Both the position numbers and the translations under genes were made by a program. A DNA stretch of 64,000 nucleotides from Blastococcus sp. HT6-30. Its GTDB lineage: Bacteria; Actinomycetota; Actinomycetes; Mycobacteriales; Geodermatophilaceae. A model generated the notes under the pieces. That model searched no databases and had not been told where the DNA came from. It saw only the letters and a list, made by a program, of their open reading frames with translations. Positions within the stretch are counted from its first letter, which is position 1. The number at the start of each line of letters is the position of its first letter. Positions 11,776 through 20,210 of the stretch are shown here, one piece after another. The DNA is taken from the NCBI RefSeq assembly GCF_039729015.1, contig NZ_CP155792.1:3058001-3122000 (forward strand), written 5' to 3'.

Positions 11776-13104
11776 TCAACCGGCGACGCCGTCCGGCTCG
11801 CCGTCGGGAGCCTCCGCCGGGGGCGGTGGGCCGACGAGCAGGCGGGCGATCCGCCGTCCGTCGAGCTCCAGCACCGACACCGCGCGGCCCTCGACCTCGA
11901 TGGAGTCGCCGACCTCCGGCAGCCGGCCGAGCTCGGCCAGCACGTAGCCGGCCACCGTCTCGTACGGCCCCTCGGGCAGCTCCAGGCCGGTGGCCTCGGT
12001 GAAGTCGTCGAGGTTGAGCAGGCCGTCGACCTCGCGCGGGGCGCCGGGGGACTGGCGGTCCTCCGGGGCGACCTCGGCGTCGTACTCGTCGTAGATCTCC
12101 CCGATGACCTCCTCGATGAGGTCCTCGAGGGTGACGATGCCGTCGGTGCCGCCGTACTCGTCGACGACGATGGCCAGGTGCTGGTTGTCCCGGCGCATCT
12201 CGCTGAGCACCGTGAGGACGGCGGCGGTGCCGGGCAGCCGGGTGACCTCGCGGGCCAGGTCGCCGACGGTCGCGGCCCGTCCCGCCGGGTGGCTGGGCAG
12301 GAACAGGTCGCGGACGTGCACGAAGCCGACGACGTCATCCTGGTCACGGCCGACCACGGGGAACCGCGACCAGTTCGACTCGGCGACGTGCTTGGCGGCG
12401 CGGCTGGCGGTCATGGAGGCGTCGAGGAACTGCACCTCGGTCCGCGGCGTCATGACCTCGCGCACCTCGCGCTCGCCGGCGCGGAAGACCTCGTCGATCA
12501 GCCGCCGCTCGTCGCTGCTCAGCGACTCGTGCGCCGCCACCAGGTCGCGCAGCTCCTCCTGGCTGATCGACTCGCCGCTGGCCTTCGGGTCACCGCCGAC
12601 CAGCCGCACGAGGCCGTTCGTGGACTTCGACAGCAGCCAGATGACCGGGCGGGAGAGCTTCGCGATCAGGTTGAGCGGCGCGGCGACGATGAGCGCGAAG
12701 CCCTCGGCGCGCTGCAGGGCCAGCCGCTTGGGCGTCAGCTCGCCGACGACCAGCGAGACGTAGCTGATCGCGATGGTGACCAGCACCAGCGCGAGCGTGC
12801 CGGCCAGGCCCTCGCTCACGCCGCGGCCCTGCATCCAGTCGGCCAGCGGGGCGGACAGGGTGCTGGCACCGAAGGCGGCCGAGAAGAAGCCGGCCAGGGT
12901 GACGCCCACCTGCACGGCGGCCAGGAACTGGTTCGGGTCCTTGAGCAGCTTCTGCACCGCCTGACCGCGGCGGCCACCCTGCTCGGCCATGGCCCGGACC
13001 TGCGACTCGCGCAGCGAGACCAGCGCGATCTCCGCTCCGGCGAAGACGCCGCCGAGCATGATGAAGGCGACGACCATGACGATGCTGAGCCAGACGTCGC
13101 TCAC
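11776..13104 (-). CDS. CNNM/CBS-domain membrane protein (hemolysin C/CorC family)
   Basis: 442 residues from GTG 13104, which has GAGGAG ten bases upstream; ATG 13149 would add 15 residues. Order of parts: a CNNM (DUF21) membrane domain with three or four helices (first helix VWLSIVMVVAFIMLGGVFAG, then EIALVSLRESQ), a pair of CBS domains in the middle (region of VMTPRTEVQFLDAS and LAIVVDEYGGTDGIVTLEDL), and a C-terminal CorC_HlyC domain. Family members are linked to magnesium and other divalent-cation efflux; the old haemolysin name is not supported by function. It converges with galE across a hairpin repeat. Confidence 0.92.
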   Translation of the reverse strand: MSDVWLSIVMVVAFIMLGGVFAGAEIALVSLRESQVRAMAEQGGRRGQAVQKLLKDPNQFLAAVQVGVTLAGFFSAAFGASTLSAPLADWMQGRGVSEGLAGTLALVLVTIAISYVSLVVGELTPKRLALQRAEGFALIVAAPLNLIAKLSRPVIWLLSKSTNGLVRLVGGDPKASGESISQEELRDLVAAHESLSSDERRLIDEVFRAGEREVREVMTPRTEVQFLDASMTASRAAKHVAESNWSRFPVVGRDQDDVVGFVHVRDLFLPSHPAGRAATVGDLAREVTRLPGTAAVLTVLSEMRRDNQHLAIVVDEYGGTDGIVTLEDLIEEVIGEIYDEYDAEVAPEDRQSPGAPREVDGLLNLDDFTEATGLELPEGPYETVAGYVLAELGRLPEVGDSIEVEGRAVSVLELDGRRIARLLVGPPPPAEAPDGEPDGVAG

Positions 13105-13303
13105 CGGCGGCGTGCTCCTCGGGTACTGGGTGCGGGCGGACGGGTCCATGATGCCTGGGTCCAGGCTGCCCGGCCGTCGCTGCCCACATGCCCGGGGACC
13201 TGCACGAGGCGGCGAACGCGCGCACCACCCGGGGCTACCGCTGACATTCGAACACAGTTAGTCTTCGATCAATAACAGATCGTGATTCTTTCTGAGGACC
13301 CGC

Positions 13304-14293
13304 ATGCACCACCGGCCGTCCGGTCCCCCGCCGTCCGCCCGCCTGAGCGCTGCGCTCTGCCGGGCGGGGCTCCTGCTCTCCCGCTGGTCGCACCGGCACG
13401 CCCGCCGGATTGCCGTGGGCGCCGTCGTGACCCTGGCGGTCACCGCGGCCATGCTGGCAGTGCCGGTGGCCGGGCCGGCGGAGGCACCGTCGGTGTCCCT
13501 GGACGCGTCGTCGCGGTCCTCGGCGGCCGGATCCGCCACGGGGGGCCCGCCGTCCGCCGACTCCGCCGGAACCGCGAGCTCTCCTGGCTCGTCGGTGCCG
13601 GCGTCCCCGCCACCGTCGTCGGCCTTCCCCGTGGCGGGCGGCGGGCCGTCGACGACGAGCGCCGCCCCCGAGGAGCCGTCCTCCACGTCTCCGTCGGCAC
13701 CGGAGAGCGATGCCGTCGCCCCGACGGGGACCGCGAGCACATCCGCGCCGACGGAGAAGGGCACCTCGGCGCCGACGGAGAAGGGCACCTCGGCGCCGTC
13801 GACGACGAGCGCCGCCCCCGCCGGGCCTCTCCCTACCACGGCGGCCGGCACCCGCACCCCCGGCAGCACCACGGCCGGCGCGACGTCGTCGGCGCCGGTG
13901 ACCACCGCCCCCACGCTCGCGGGCCCCGACGCGGAGGGCCAGGTGCTCGCCCTGGTCAACGAGGAGCGCGCCCGTGCCGGGTGCGAGCCGCTGACCGTGG
14001 ACGGGCAGCTGACCGCCGTCGCACGCGCCCACAGCGCGGACATGCGCGACCGCGGCTTCTTCCACCACGTGAACCCCAGCGGGCAGGACCCGTTCGCCCG
14101 CGCGTCGGCGGCCGCGATCACCGCGCGGGCGGAGAACATCGCCCGCGGCCAGCAGGACGCCGCCGCCGTCGTCCACTCGTGGATGGGCAGCCCCGGGCAC
14201 CGGGCGAACATCCTCGACTGCCGGTCGCGCAGCCTCGGCGTCGGCCTCGCCACCGGCGCCGGCGGCCCCTGGTGGACCCAGCTCTTCGCCTGA
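13304..14293 (+). CDS. Secreted CAP-domain (SCP/YkwD-like) protein with a long Ser/Thr/Pro linker
   Basis: 329 residues. A basic N-terminus is followed by a membrane or signal segment (IAVGAVVTLAVTAAMLAV, about residues 40-60). Residues 65-205 are low-complexity Ser/Thr/Ala/Pro, including an exact eight-residue tandem repeat (TEKGTSAP twice) from a 24-base DNA repeat. The C-terminal 125 residues form a CAP domain: VLALVNEERARAGC, then VARAHSADMRDRGFFHHVNP with His residues, then AENIARGQ and SWMGSPGHRANIL. CAP proteins act outside the cell, but their biochemical role is mostly unknown. The linker probably spans the wall. Upstream DNA (13240-13300) is unusually AT-rich and likely holds the promoter. 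Confidence 0.9.
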   Translation: MHHRPSGPPPSARLSAALCRAGLLLSRWSHRHARRIAVGAVVTLAVTAAMLAVPVAGPAEAPSVSLDASSRSSAAGSATGGPPSADSAGTASSPGSSVPASPPPSSAFPVAGGGPSTTSAAPEEPSSTSPSAPESDAVAPTGTASTSAPTEKGTSAPTEKGTSAPSTTSAAPAGPLPTTAAGTRTPGSTTAGATSSAPVTTAPTLAGPDAEGQVLALVNEERARAGCEPLTVDGQLTAVARAHSADMRDRGFFHHVNPSGQDPFARASAAAITARAENIARGQQDAAAVVHSWMGSPGHRANILDCRSRSLGVGLATGAGGPWWTQLFA

Positions 14294-14355
14294 CCCGCCT
14301 GCCCTCGGCCCGGCCTGGTACGGAGCACGAGAGGTCTGGAGCGTGGTCCGGAGGC

Positions 14356-15249
14356 CTACTTCGCCGTACGAGGTGGCTCCAGCGCCGCACGCACGCGGGC
14401 CACCAGCCCGTCCGGGTCCCGCATGTCCGCGGCGGTCACGTGGATGACCGTCCACCCCGCGGCGACCAACCGGTTGAGCCGCCGCCGGTCCCGCGCGAAC
14501 TGCCCGGGCGCGGCGTGCCAGGCGCCGTCGTACTCGACTGCGACCCGCTGATCCGGGAACGCCAGGTCGACGCGCGCGACGAAGTCGCCCCTGCCGTCCC
14601 GGACGGAGAACTGCGGCACCGGCGCCATGCCCGCGAGGGAGAGGAGCACGCGCAGCCTGCTCTCGGGCTGTGACTCGGCGAACGGGCAGGCCATGGCCAC
14701 CGCGCGCTGCGCACGGCGGGCGCCACGAACGCTCCCCAGCTCGGCGGCCGCCGCCCGGAGCTCTCCGAGGCCGACGATCGCCCGGCCGACCAGCACATCC
14801 AGTGCCACGACTGCGTCCACCAGAGCCTCGGCGCGCGCGATGTCGAGCGCGGTGCGCAAGCCGCTGGTCACCCGCCGGCCCCGGTGGAGCAGCACGTCCG
14901 CCTCCGGTAACGGCATGCGACGGATCCGCAGGCCGGCCACCGGCCCGAAGCGGACGTCCGGCGGCACGGTCACCTCGACCGGTGTCCCTCGGTCGACCAG
15001 CTCCTGCGCGCCGAGCAGGTAGGCGGCCGTGCGACCGCTGAACACGGCTGGTGCGGGCACGAGCAGCAGCGCGCCCGTCACCTGGAGCGAGAAGTCCGAC
15101 TCGAGCGATGCGTCGGCGTAGACCCCGCGGTACAGGCGCCGCCAGGCGGAGGAGCGCAGCGCGTCCTTCGTCAGGAGGCCAGCGGCGATGGCATCGGCCC
15201 CGCGGAACACCCGGTCGACGAGACGGTCCGGACGGCGAGGTGGCGGCAC
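14356..15249 (-). CDS. DUF559 protein with AbiEi-like N-terminus and Vsr-like nuclease fold
   Basis: 297 residues from GTG 15249; the frame remains open to 15357, but family proteins start near VPPPRRPDRLVDRVFRG. The N-terminal part (RGADAIAAGLLTKDALRSSAWRRL seen in pieces, then YRGVYADA) is the winged-helix region resembling AbiEi antitoxins. The C-terminal 100 residues match DUF559, related to very-short-patch-repair and other PD-(D/E)xK nucleases: VDLAFPDQRVAVEYDG gives the acidic pair and WTVIHVTAADM the last strand. Such genes are numerous in Geodermatophilaceae and mostly uncharacterised. No toxin partner lies next to it. Nuclease activity is inferred from fold only. Confidence 0.82.
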   Translation of the reverse strand: MPPPRRPDRLVDRVFRGADAIAAGLLTKDALRSSAWRRLYRGVYADASLESDFSLQVTGALLLVPAPAVFSGRTAAYLLGAQELVDRGTPVEVTVPPDVRFGPVAGLRIRRMPLPEADVLLHRGRRVTSGLRTALDIARAEALVDAVVALDVLVGRAIVGLGELRAAAAELGSVRGARRAQRAVAMACPFAESQPESRLRVLLSLAGMAPVPQFSVRDGRGDFVARVDLAFPDQRVAVEYDGAWHAAPGQFARDRRRLNRLVAAGWTVIHVTAADMRDPDGLVARVRAALEPPRTAK

Positions 15250-15295
15250 CCGGACAGGTTGCCCCGTCGGGCCCTTCCGGCGTGGGCGCCGTCCA

Positions 15296-15361
15296 CAGGA
15301 CCCTCGTGCGGGAAAGGAGGCGCCTGGCGCACGCCGCAGGACCCTCGTTCCCCGCACGAGG
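15296..15361. repeat. Inverted and direct repeats upstream of the DUF559 gene
   Basis: CAGGACCCTCGT occurs twice in direct orientation (15296-15307, 15337-15348), and the arms CCTCGTGCGGG (15302-15312) and CCCGCACGAGG (15351-15361) form a perfect 11-bp inverted repeat. It may be a relative of the hairpin elements after other stop codons, but the CTCGCANGCTCG core is absent. Confidence 0.6.
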
Positions 15362-15386
15362 CGGGGTGTGCGGGGGCCGGAACGCG

Positions 15387-15422
15387 CAGCGGCCCCCTCG
15401 CCCGGAGGCGAGGGGGCCGCTG
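15387..15422 (-). terminator. Terminator hairpin after icd
   Basis: A 16-bp perfect stem (15387-15402 with 15407-15422) and a four-base loop lie just after the icd stop codon on the minus strand. There is no clear U-run, which is common in very GC-rich actinobacteria. Confidence 0.8.
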
Positions 15423-15439
15423 TGCGCGTCAGCCGAGCG

Positions 15440-16654
15440 TCACGCCATGGCCTTCTGCAGGTTGGTGTCGATGGCCGCCAGGAAGTCCTGGGTGTTCAGC
15501 CACGGCTGGTCCTTGGAGATCAGCAGCGCGAGGTCCTTGGTCATCTGGCCGCTCTCGACGGTGTCGATGCAGACCTTCTCCAGGGTCTCGGCGAAGCGGG
15601 TCACCTCGGGGGTGCCGTCCAGCTTGCCGCGGTGGGCCAGGCCCCGGGTCCAGGCGAAGATCGACGCGATCGGGTTCGTCGACGTCTGCTCGCCCTTCTG
15701 GTGCTGCCGGAAGTGGCGGGTCACCGTGCCGTGGGCGGCCTCGGCCTCGACCGTGCGGCCGTCCGGGGTCGCGAGCACCGACGTCATGAGGCCCAGCGAG
15801 CCGAAGCCCTGCGCCACGGTGTCGGACTGCACGTCTCCGTCGTAGTTCTTGCAGGCCCAGACGTAGCCGCCCTCCCACTTGAGCGAGGCGGCGACCATGT
15901 CGTCGATCAGCCGGTGCTCGTAGGTGATGCCGGCCGCGTCGAACTTCTCCTTGAACTCGGCCTGGAAGACCTCCTCGAACAGGTCCTTGAACCGGCCGTC
16001 GTAGGCCTTGAGGATCGTGTTCTTCGTCGAGAGGTAGACCGGGTAGCCGCGGTCGAGCCCGTAGTTCAGCGAGGCGCGGGCGAAGTCGCGGATCGAGTCA
16101 TCGAGGTTGTACATCGCCATCGCGACGCCGCCGCCAGGCGACTGGAAGACCTCGTGCTCGATGGGCGCCGAGCCGTCCGCCGGCTGGAAGCTGATCGTCA
16201 ACGTCCCCTCGCCGGGGAACCTGAAGTCGGTGGCGCGGTACTGGTCACCGAAGGCGTGACGGCCGACGATGATCGGCTTGGTCCAGCCCGGCACGAGGCG
16301 CGGCACGTTCTGCATGATGATCGGCTCGCGGAAGATCACGCCGCCGAGGATGTTGCGGATCGTCCCGTTCGGGGACCGCCACATCTTCTTGAGCCCGAAC
16401 TCCTCGACCCGCGCCTCGTCGGGCGTGATGGTCGCGCACTTGACGCCGACGCCGTGCTTCTTGATCGCGTTGGCGGAGTCGACGGTCACCTGGTCGTCGG
16501 TGGCGTCGCGGTGCTCGATGCCGAGGTCGTAGTACTCGAGGTTGACGTCGAGGTACGGGAGGATCAGCTGGTCCTTGATGAACTGCCAGATGATCCGGGT
16601 CATCTCGTCGCCGTCGAGCTCGACGACGGTGCCCTCGACCTTGATCTTGCTCAC
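15440..16654 (-). CDS. icd: NADP-dependent isocitrate dehydrogenase, 404-residue dimeric type
   Basis: 404 residues from GTG 16654 with AAGGAGAACCT directly upstream; the open frame beyond is not coding. The opening [20 protein letters not shown] and the block [13 protein letters not shown] are typical of the eukaryote-like NADP-IDH subfamily. [14 protein letters not shown] carries the phosphate and isocitrate-binding Ser and Asn, and [12 protein letters not shown] the metal-binding Asp. It converts isocitrate to 2-oxoglutarate, giving NADPH. It follows mdh on the same strand with an 80-base gap holding a hairpin element, so the two TCA genes may be co-transcribed with partial termination between them. 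Confidence 0.95.
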   Translation of the reverse strand: MSKIKVEGTVVELDGDEMTRIIWQFIKDQLILPYLDVNLEYYDLGIEHRDATDDQVTVDSANAIKKHGVGVKCATITPDEARVEEFGLKKMWRSPNGTIRNILGGVIFREPIIMQNVPRLVPGWTKPIIVGRHAFGDQYRATDFRFPGEGTLTISFQPADGSAPIEHEVFQSPGGGVAMAMYNLDDSIRDFARASLNYGLDRGYPVYLSTKNTILKAYDGRFKDLFEEVFQAEFKEKFDAAGITYEHRLIDDMVAASLKWEGGYVWACKNYDGDVQSDTVAQGFGSLGLMTSVLATPDGRTVEAEAAHGTVTRHFRQHQKGEQTSTNPIASIFAWTRGLAHRGKLDGTPEVTRFAETLEKVCIDTVESGQMTKDLALLISKDQPWLNTQDFLAAIDTNLQKAMA

Positions 16655-16677
16655 AGGTTCTCCTTGTGCAGTCATGG

Positions 16678-16727
16678 CCCCACTGCCCCCCGCCGCCGCG
16701 AGCTTGCGAGCGGTGGGGGCAGTGGGG
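16678..16727 (-). repeat. CTCGCANGCTCG hairpin element, copy between mdh and icd
   Basis: Thirteen-base arms (16678-16690 and 16715-16727) pair perfectly. On the minus strand the core is CTCGCAAGCTCG (16699-16710). It begins about 8 bases after the mdh stop codon and ends just before the icd ribosome site. Confidence 0.82.
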
Positions 16728-16734
16728 TCCTTCT

Positions 16735-17688
16735 TCAGAGCTGGGCCACGTCGGCCTGCTTGGCGCGCACCGCTTCGGCCGCCTCGTGCAGGCCCGCCCG
16801 TTCGGTCTCCGACAGGTCGCTCTCGACGACGCGCTTCGCGCCCCCGCGGCCGATCTCGGCCTCCACCCCCAGGTACACCCCGGAGATGCCGTACTCGCCG
16901 TCGACCCACGTGCACACCGGCATCACTGCGCCGGAGTCCTCCATGACCGCGCGGGCCATGCGGGCAGCCGCAGCGGAAGGAGCGTAGTAGGCCGATCCGG
17001 TCTTGAGCAGGGCGACCACCTCGGCGCCACCGTTCCGGGTGCGCTGCACGAGGTGCTCGATGCGGTCGGCGGGGAGCACGTCGGCCAGCGGCTTGCCGTC
17101 CACGGTGCAGCGCGAGGGCACCGGCACCATCGTGTCGCCGTGCGAGCCGAGGGTCAGCGTCCGCACCGAGGCGACGGGGACCCCGAGCTCCTCGGCGACG
17201 AAGTTGGTGAAGCGCGCGGTGTCGAGCATGCCCGCCTGGCCCATCACGCGCTGGTGCGGGAAGCCGGTGGCCAGCTGCGCCAACGCGGTCATCTCGTCGA
17301 GCGGGTTGGAGACGACGATGACGACGGCGTCGGGCGACGTGCGGGCGATGTTCTCGGAGACGTCGCGGACGATCTTCGCGTTCGTCTCGATCAGGTCCAT
17401 GCGGCTCATGCCCGGCTTCCGCGGCAGGCCGGCGGTGACGACGACGACGTCCGAGCCCTCGGTGCCCTCGTAGGAGCCGCCGCCGACCCCCAGCACCCGG
17501 GTCTCGAACCCCTCGATGGGACGTGACTGGTTCATGTCCAGCGCGAGCCCCTCGGGCTTGCCCTCCACGATGTCGGTGAGCACGACGGTCTCGAAGATGT
17601 CGTACTCGGCCAGGCGGAGTGCGGTGGTGGAGCCGTAGAACCCGGCACCGACCACGGTGACCTTCCCGTTCCTGGGCTGCTTCGCCAT
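16735..17688 (-). CDS. mdh: Malate dehydrogenase (lactate/malate dehydrogenase family)
   Basis: 317 residues from ATG 17688; a TTG three codons earlier is possible. The Rossmann motif [17 protein letters not shown] is near residue 10. The catalytic region reads [13 protein letters not shown] (substrate Arg), [10 protein letters not shown] (Asn) and [10 protein letters not shown] (His). The sequence is closer to the LDH-like MDH group of actinobacteria and archaea than to E. coli MDH. It catalyses malate to oxaloacetate with NAD. It is upstream of icd in the same direction. Confidence 0.93.
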   Translation of the reverse strand: MAKQPRNGKVTVVGAGFYGSTTALRLAEYDIFETVVLTDIVEGKPEGLALDMNQSRPIEGFETRVLGVGGGSYEGTEGSDVVVVTAGLPRKPGMSRMDLIETNAKIVRDVSENIARTSPDAVVIVVSNPLDEMTALAQLATGFPHQRVMGQAGMLDTARFTNFVAEELGVPVASVRTLTLGSHGDTMVPVPSRCTVDGKPLADVLPADRIEHLVQRTRNGGAEVVALLKTGSAYYAPSAAAARMARAVMEDSGAVMPVCTWVDGEYGISGVYLGVEAEIGRGGAKRVVESDLSETERAGLHEAAEAVRAKQADVAQL

Positions 17689-17737
17689 GGCCGTCAACCT
17701 AGCGCTGGTCGGCGCCTCGTGCCGCCCCGGGTGAGCC

Positions 17738-18037
17738 TCACGTGCCCGGGATGGTCAGCGCGACGGCGGTGAGCGTGATCCCGACGCAGGCGAGGAGAAC
17801 CACGTCGACCCCCCGGCTGCGCACGGCGAGGAAGCCCACCCGGCGCACCGGAAGGAGCAGGCGCAGCAGCGCCGCCCCGACCATCGCCAGCCCGACCACG
17901 ACCAGCCCCCACCGCCAGTGCTCGAACGTGACCAGCAGCAGCCCGGCGGCCACCACGACCAGGACCGCCAGCAGCGGCAGCTGCCTGACCAGCCCCGCGA
18001 GGAAGGGCCGGCGGACGTGGAGCGGCGGGCGCGTCAC
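17738..18037 (-). CDS. DUF3017 small membrane protein
   Basis: 99 residues from GTG. A short basic N-terminus (TRPPLHVRRPFLAGLVRQ) precedes three hydrophobic segments: LPLLAVLVVVAAGLLLVTF, WGLVVVGLAMVGAALLRLLL and VVLLACVGITLTAVALTI. Size, topology and the position two bases after the folD stop match DUF3017, which follows folD across actinobacteria (Rv3355c next to folD in M. tuberculosis). Function unknown. The consistent coupling to folD suggests shared expression, but no mechanistic link is known. Confidence 0.88.
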   Translation of the reverse strand: MTRPPLHVRRPFLAGLVRQLPLLAVLVVVAAGLLLVTFEHWRWGLVVVGLAMVGAALLRLLLPVRRVGFLAVRSRGVDVVLLACVGITLTAVALTIPGT

Positions 18038-18039
18038 GG

Positions 18040-18909
18040 TCAGGCCGAGAGCGCCTCGGCTGCCGCGGCCTGCTCGGCGGCGAGCACCACGTTCTGCAGG
18101 AGCATCGCGCGGGTCATCGGGCCGACGCCCCCGGGGTTCGGCGCCACGTGCCCGGCGACGTCGACGACGTCCCGGGCGACGTCACCGGCGATCTTCCCGT
18201 CGACCCGGCTGACGCCCACGTCGAGGACGGCGGCACCGGGCTTCACCATGTCGGCCGTGATCAGGCCGGGCACCCCGGCGGCGGCGACGACGACATCGGC
18301 GGCGCGCACGTGCGCCGCCAGGTCGCGGGTGCCGGTGTGGCACAGGGTGACCGTGGCGTTCTCCGACCGGCGGGTGAGCAGCAGTCCCAGGGGGCGGCCC
18401 ACGGTGATGCCCCGGCCGATGACGACGACCTCCGCGCCGGCGATCGGCACCTCGTAGCGGCGCAGCAGCTCCACGATGCCGACCGGGGTGCAGGGCAGCG
18501 GGCCGGGCACGTTGAGCACGAGCCGACCGAGGTTGACCGGGTGCAGCCCGTCGGCGTCCTTGGCCGGGTCCATCGCCTCGAGGATCGTGCTCTCCTCGAT
18601 CCCCTGCGGCAGCGGCAGCTGGACGATGTACCCGGTGCACGCGGGGTCGGCGTTGAGCTCCGCCACCACGGCGAGCACGTCGGCCTCGGTGGCGGTCGCC
18701 GGCAGCTCGCGCTGGATGCTGGCGATGCCCACCTGGGCGCAGTCGGAGTGCTTGGCGTTGACGTACCACCGGCTGCCGGGGTCGTCACCCACCAGCAGGG
18801 TGCCGAGACCGGGCCGGTGACCGGCCGCGGTGAGAGCGGCCACCCGCTCGGTGAGCTCGGCGCGGATCGCTGCCGCGGTGGCCTTGCCGTCCAGAGTCGT
18901 CGCGGGCAC
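18040..18909 (-). CDS. folD: Bifunctional methylenetetrahydrofolate dehydrogenase/methenyl-THF cyclohydrolase
   Basis: 289 residues from GTG 18909; longer frames upstream lack family sequence. [14 protein letters not shown] holds the catalytic Lys (K in the YxxxK position), [10 protein letters not shown] and [13 protein letters not shown] are FolD signatures, and [17 protein letters not shown] is the NADP-binding loop. [14 protein letters not shown] precedes it. The enzyme interconverts 5,10-methylene- and 10-formyl-THF in the cytoplasm, feeding purN and purH, which lie a few kilobases away. DUF3017 follows almost directly. Confidence 0.95.
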   Translation of the reverse strand: MPATTLDGKATAAAIRAELTERVAALTAAGHRPGLGTLLVGDDPGSRWYVNAKHSDCAQVGIASIQRELPATATEADVLAVVAELNADPACTGYIVQLPLPQGIEESTILEAMDPAKDADGLHPVNLGRLVLNVPGPLPCTPVGIVELLRRYEVPIAGAEVVVIGRGITVGRPLGLLLTRRSENATVTLCHTGTRDLAAHVRAADVVVAAAGVPGLITADMVKPGAAVLDVGVSRVDGKIAGDVARDVVDVAGHVAPNPGGVGPMTRAMLLQNVVLAAEQAAAAEALSA

Positions 18910-19006
18910 GCCGACAGTCTGCCGGAGAGGGTCCCGCGGTGGACGCCGCGGCCCTAGTGTCGGACTGGCGGGGCGCCGGTGCCCCGCCGACATCCGGAGG
19001 TGCGCG

Positions 19007-19531
19007 ATGGCCCGGCGCGACCAGACCCCGACCGGCGCGACGTCCCTGGGAGCCGACCAGGGGCCGACGACGCCGGCGTACTCCGACCGGCCGGTGGCCT
19101 TCCGCGGGCCCGAGAGCCTGGGCGGCCTGCTGCTCATCCTCGCCGGGATCGCCGCCGCGGTGAGCCTGCCGCTGGACTGGCTGCGCGACCGCGACGACAG
19201 CGGCTGGAGCCTGGTCCGCGACGCGTTCGGCGACCTCGGGGAGATCGTCGACGACGGCGGTTGGCAGCCCCTGGCCATCGTGCTCGGCGGCGGCCTGCTG
19301 CTCATCCTGGGCATCGTGCTGTGGCTCCCGGCCCGCAGTCACCGGTTCGTCGGGTTCGTCGCCCTGGTGGTCAGCGGCGTCGTCACGGCCGCCGTCCTCG
19401 TGCCGCTGGTGGACGCCGGCTTCGACCTCGGCTTCTTCGGGCCCGGGTTCTGGTGCGGCATCGCCGTCGCCGTCCTGGGGCTGCTCGGCTCGCTGAAGGC
19501 GGTTCTGACGGGCCCGCGCTACCCCCGTTAG
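19007..19531 (+). CDS. Four-helix membrane protein of unknown function
   Basis: 174 residues from ATG 19007 with GGAGG six bases upstream, which fixes this start over the longer open frame. A polar N-terminus of about 30 residues is followed by four hydrophobic segments: [58 protein letters not shown] and [16 protein letters not shown]. The loop between helices 1 and 2 is acidic. I recognise no domain. It is divergent from folD and convergent with the pentapeptide gene, whose stop is only two bases away. Confidence 0.8.
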   Translation: MARRDQTPTGATSLGADQGPTTPAYSDRPVAFRGPESLGGLLLILAGIAAAVSLPLDWLRDRDDSGWSLVRDAFGDLGEIVDDGGWQPLAIVLGGGLLLILGIVLWLPARSHRFVGFVALVVSGVVTAAVLVPLVDAGFDLGFFGPGFWCGIAVAVLGLLGSLKAVLTGPRYPR

Positions 19532-19532
19532 C

Positions 19533-20210
19533 TCACGACACGAGCGCGCCGTGGGCGGCGGCGAACTGCACCGACTGCGCCAGGTCGATCCGGACGCCGG
19601 TGAGGTCGAAGGCGCGCCAGTTGATCCCGTCGGTCGACGCACCGCGCAGGTCGGTGCCGCGCAGCCTGGCGCCCTGCAGCCGGGCGCGGTCGAGGACGGC
19701 GCGGGTGAGGTCGCACTCGCGGAGGTCGGCGTCGGTGAGATCGGCCTCGCGGAACCGCTGACCGGACAGGTCGAGGCCGGAGAGGTCCGCGCCCCGCAGC
19801 GCGGTGTAGCTCCAGTCGCACTCCGTCGCGGTCATCGGGCGCAGGTGCGCGCCCGGGAACAGCGAGCCGGTGAGCTTGCAGCCGTCCCAGACGACGTCGA
19901 TCAGCGTGGCCCGGTCGAACCGGCAGGAGAGGAAGGCCGAGCCGACGTGCCGGGAACCGGCCATCCGCACCCCGGTCAGCACGCACTCCTCGAACACGCA
20001 GCGGCGCGTGACGAGCTCCTCCAGCCCGGCGTCGTGGAACCGGCACCGGGTGAAGGTGACGCCCTCGAGCTCGGCGCCCCACCAGTCGACCCGCGCGAAG
20101 TCCTCCCCCTCCACGACGGTGCCCGCCTCGGGCGGGCCGACGTGCGGTCGGCCCCCTCGCAGGGAGCCGCTCCGAGCCCGCGAGGTGCGGGGGGCGAGGG
20201 GGTCCTTCAT
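19533..20210 (-). CDS. Pentapeptide-repeat protein (start uncertain)
   Basis: 225 residues if it starts at ATG 20210. From about residue 35 onward the sequence follows the A(D/N)LXX pattern: GVTFTRCRFHDAGLEELVTR, then LRGADLSGLDLSGQRF and ADLTDADLRECDLTRAVL, which fold into a right-handed square beta-helix. The role is unknown; some relatives mimic DNA and bind gyrase (MfpA), but nothing here shows that. The ATG overlaps the purH stop (TGATG), but the first 17 or so codons lie inside a palindromic element that elsewhere is noncoding, so a start at GTG 20114 (193 residues) is at least as likely. Confidence 0.82.
   Translation of the reverse strand: MKDPLAPRTSRARSGSLRGGRPHVGPPEAGTVVEGEDFARVDWWGAELEGVTFTRCRFHDAGLEELVTRRCVFEECVLTGVRMAGSRHVGSAFLSCRFDRATLIDVVWDGCKLTGSLFPGAHLRPMTATECDWSYTALRGADLSGLDLSGQRFREADLTDADLRECDLTRAVLDRARLQGARLRGTDLRGASTDGINWRAFDLTGVRIDLAQSVQFAAAHGALVS
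20152..20202 (-). repeat. CTCGCANGCTCG-type hairpin element, copy after purH
   Basis: Nine-base arms CCCCCTCGC (20152-20160) and GCGAGGGGG (20194-20202) pair perfectly. The minus-strand core reads CTCGCGGGCTCG (20173-20184), one base off the usual CTCGCANGCTCG. It overlaps the longest reading of the pentapeptide gene. Confidence 0.75.

Noticed and set aside
13249-13261. A LexA-like box (CGAACACAGTTAG) before the CAP gene
   Set aside because: Actinobacterial SOS boxes need CGAAC-N4-GTTCG; here the spacer is three bases and the right half has a mismatch.
13235-14455. Long open frames on the strand opposite the CAP gene and many similar ones elsewhere
   Set aside because: In very GC-rich DNA the opposite strand of a gene often stays open. 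Their translations are Arg/Gly/Pro-rich with no family sequence.
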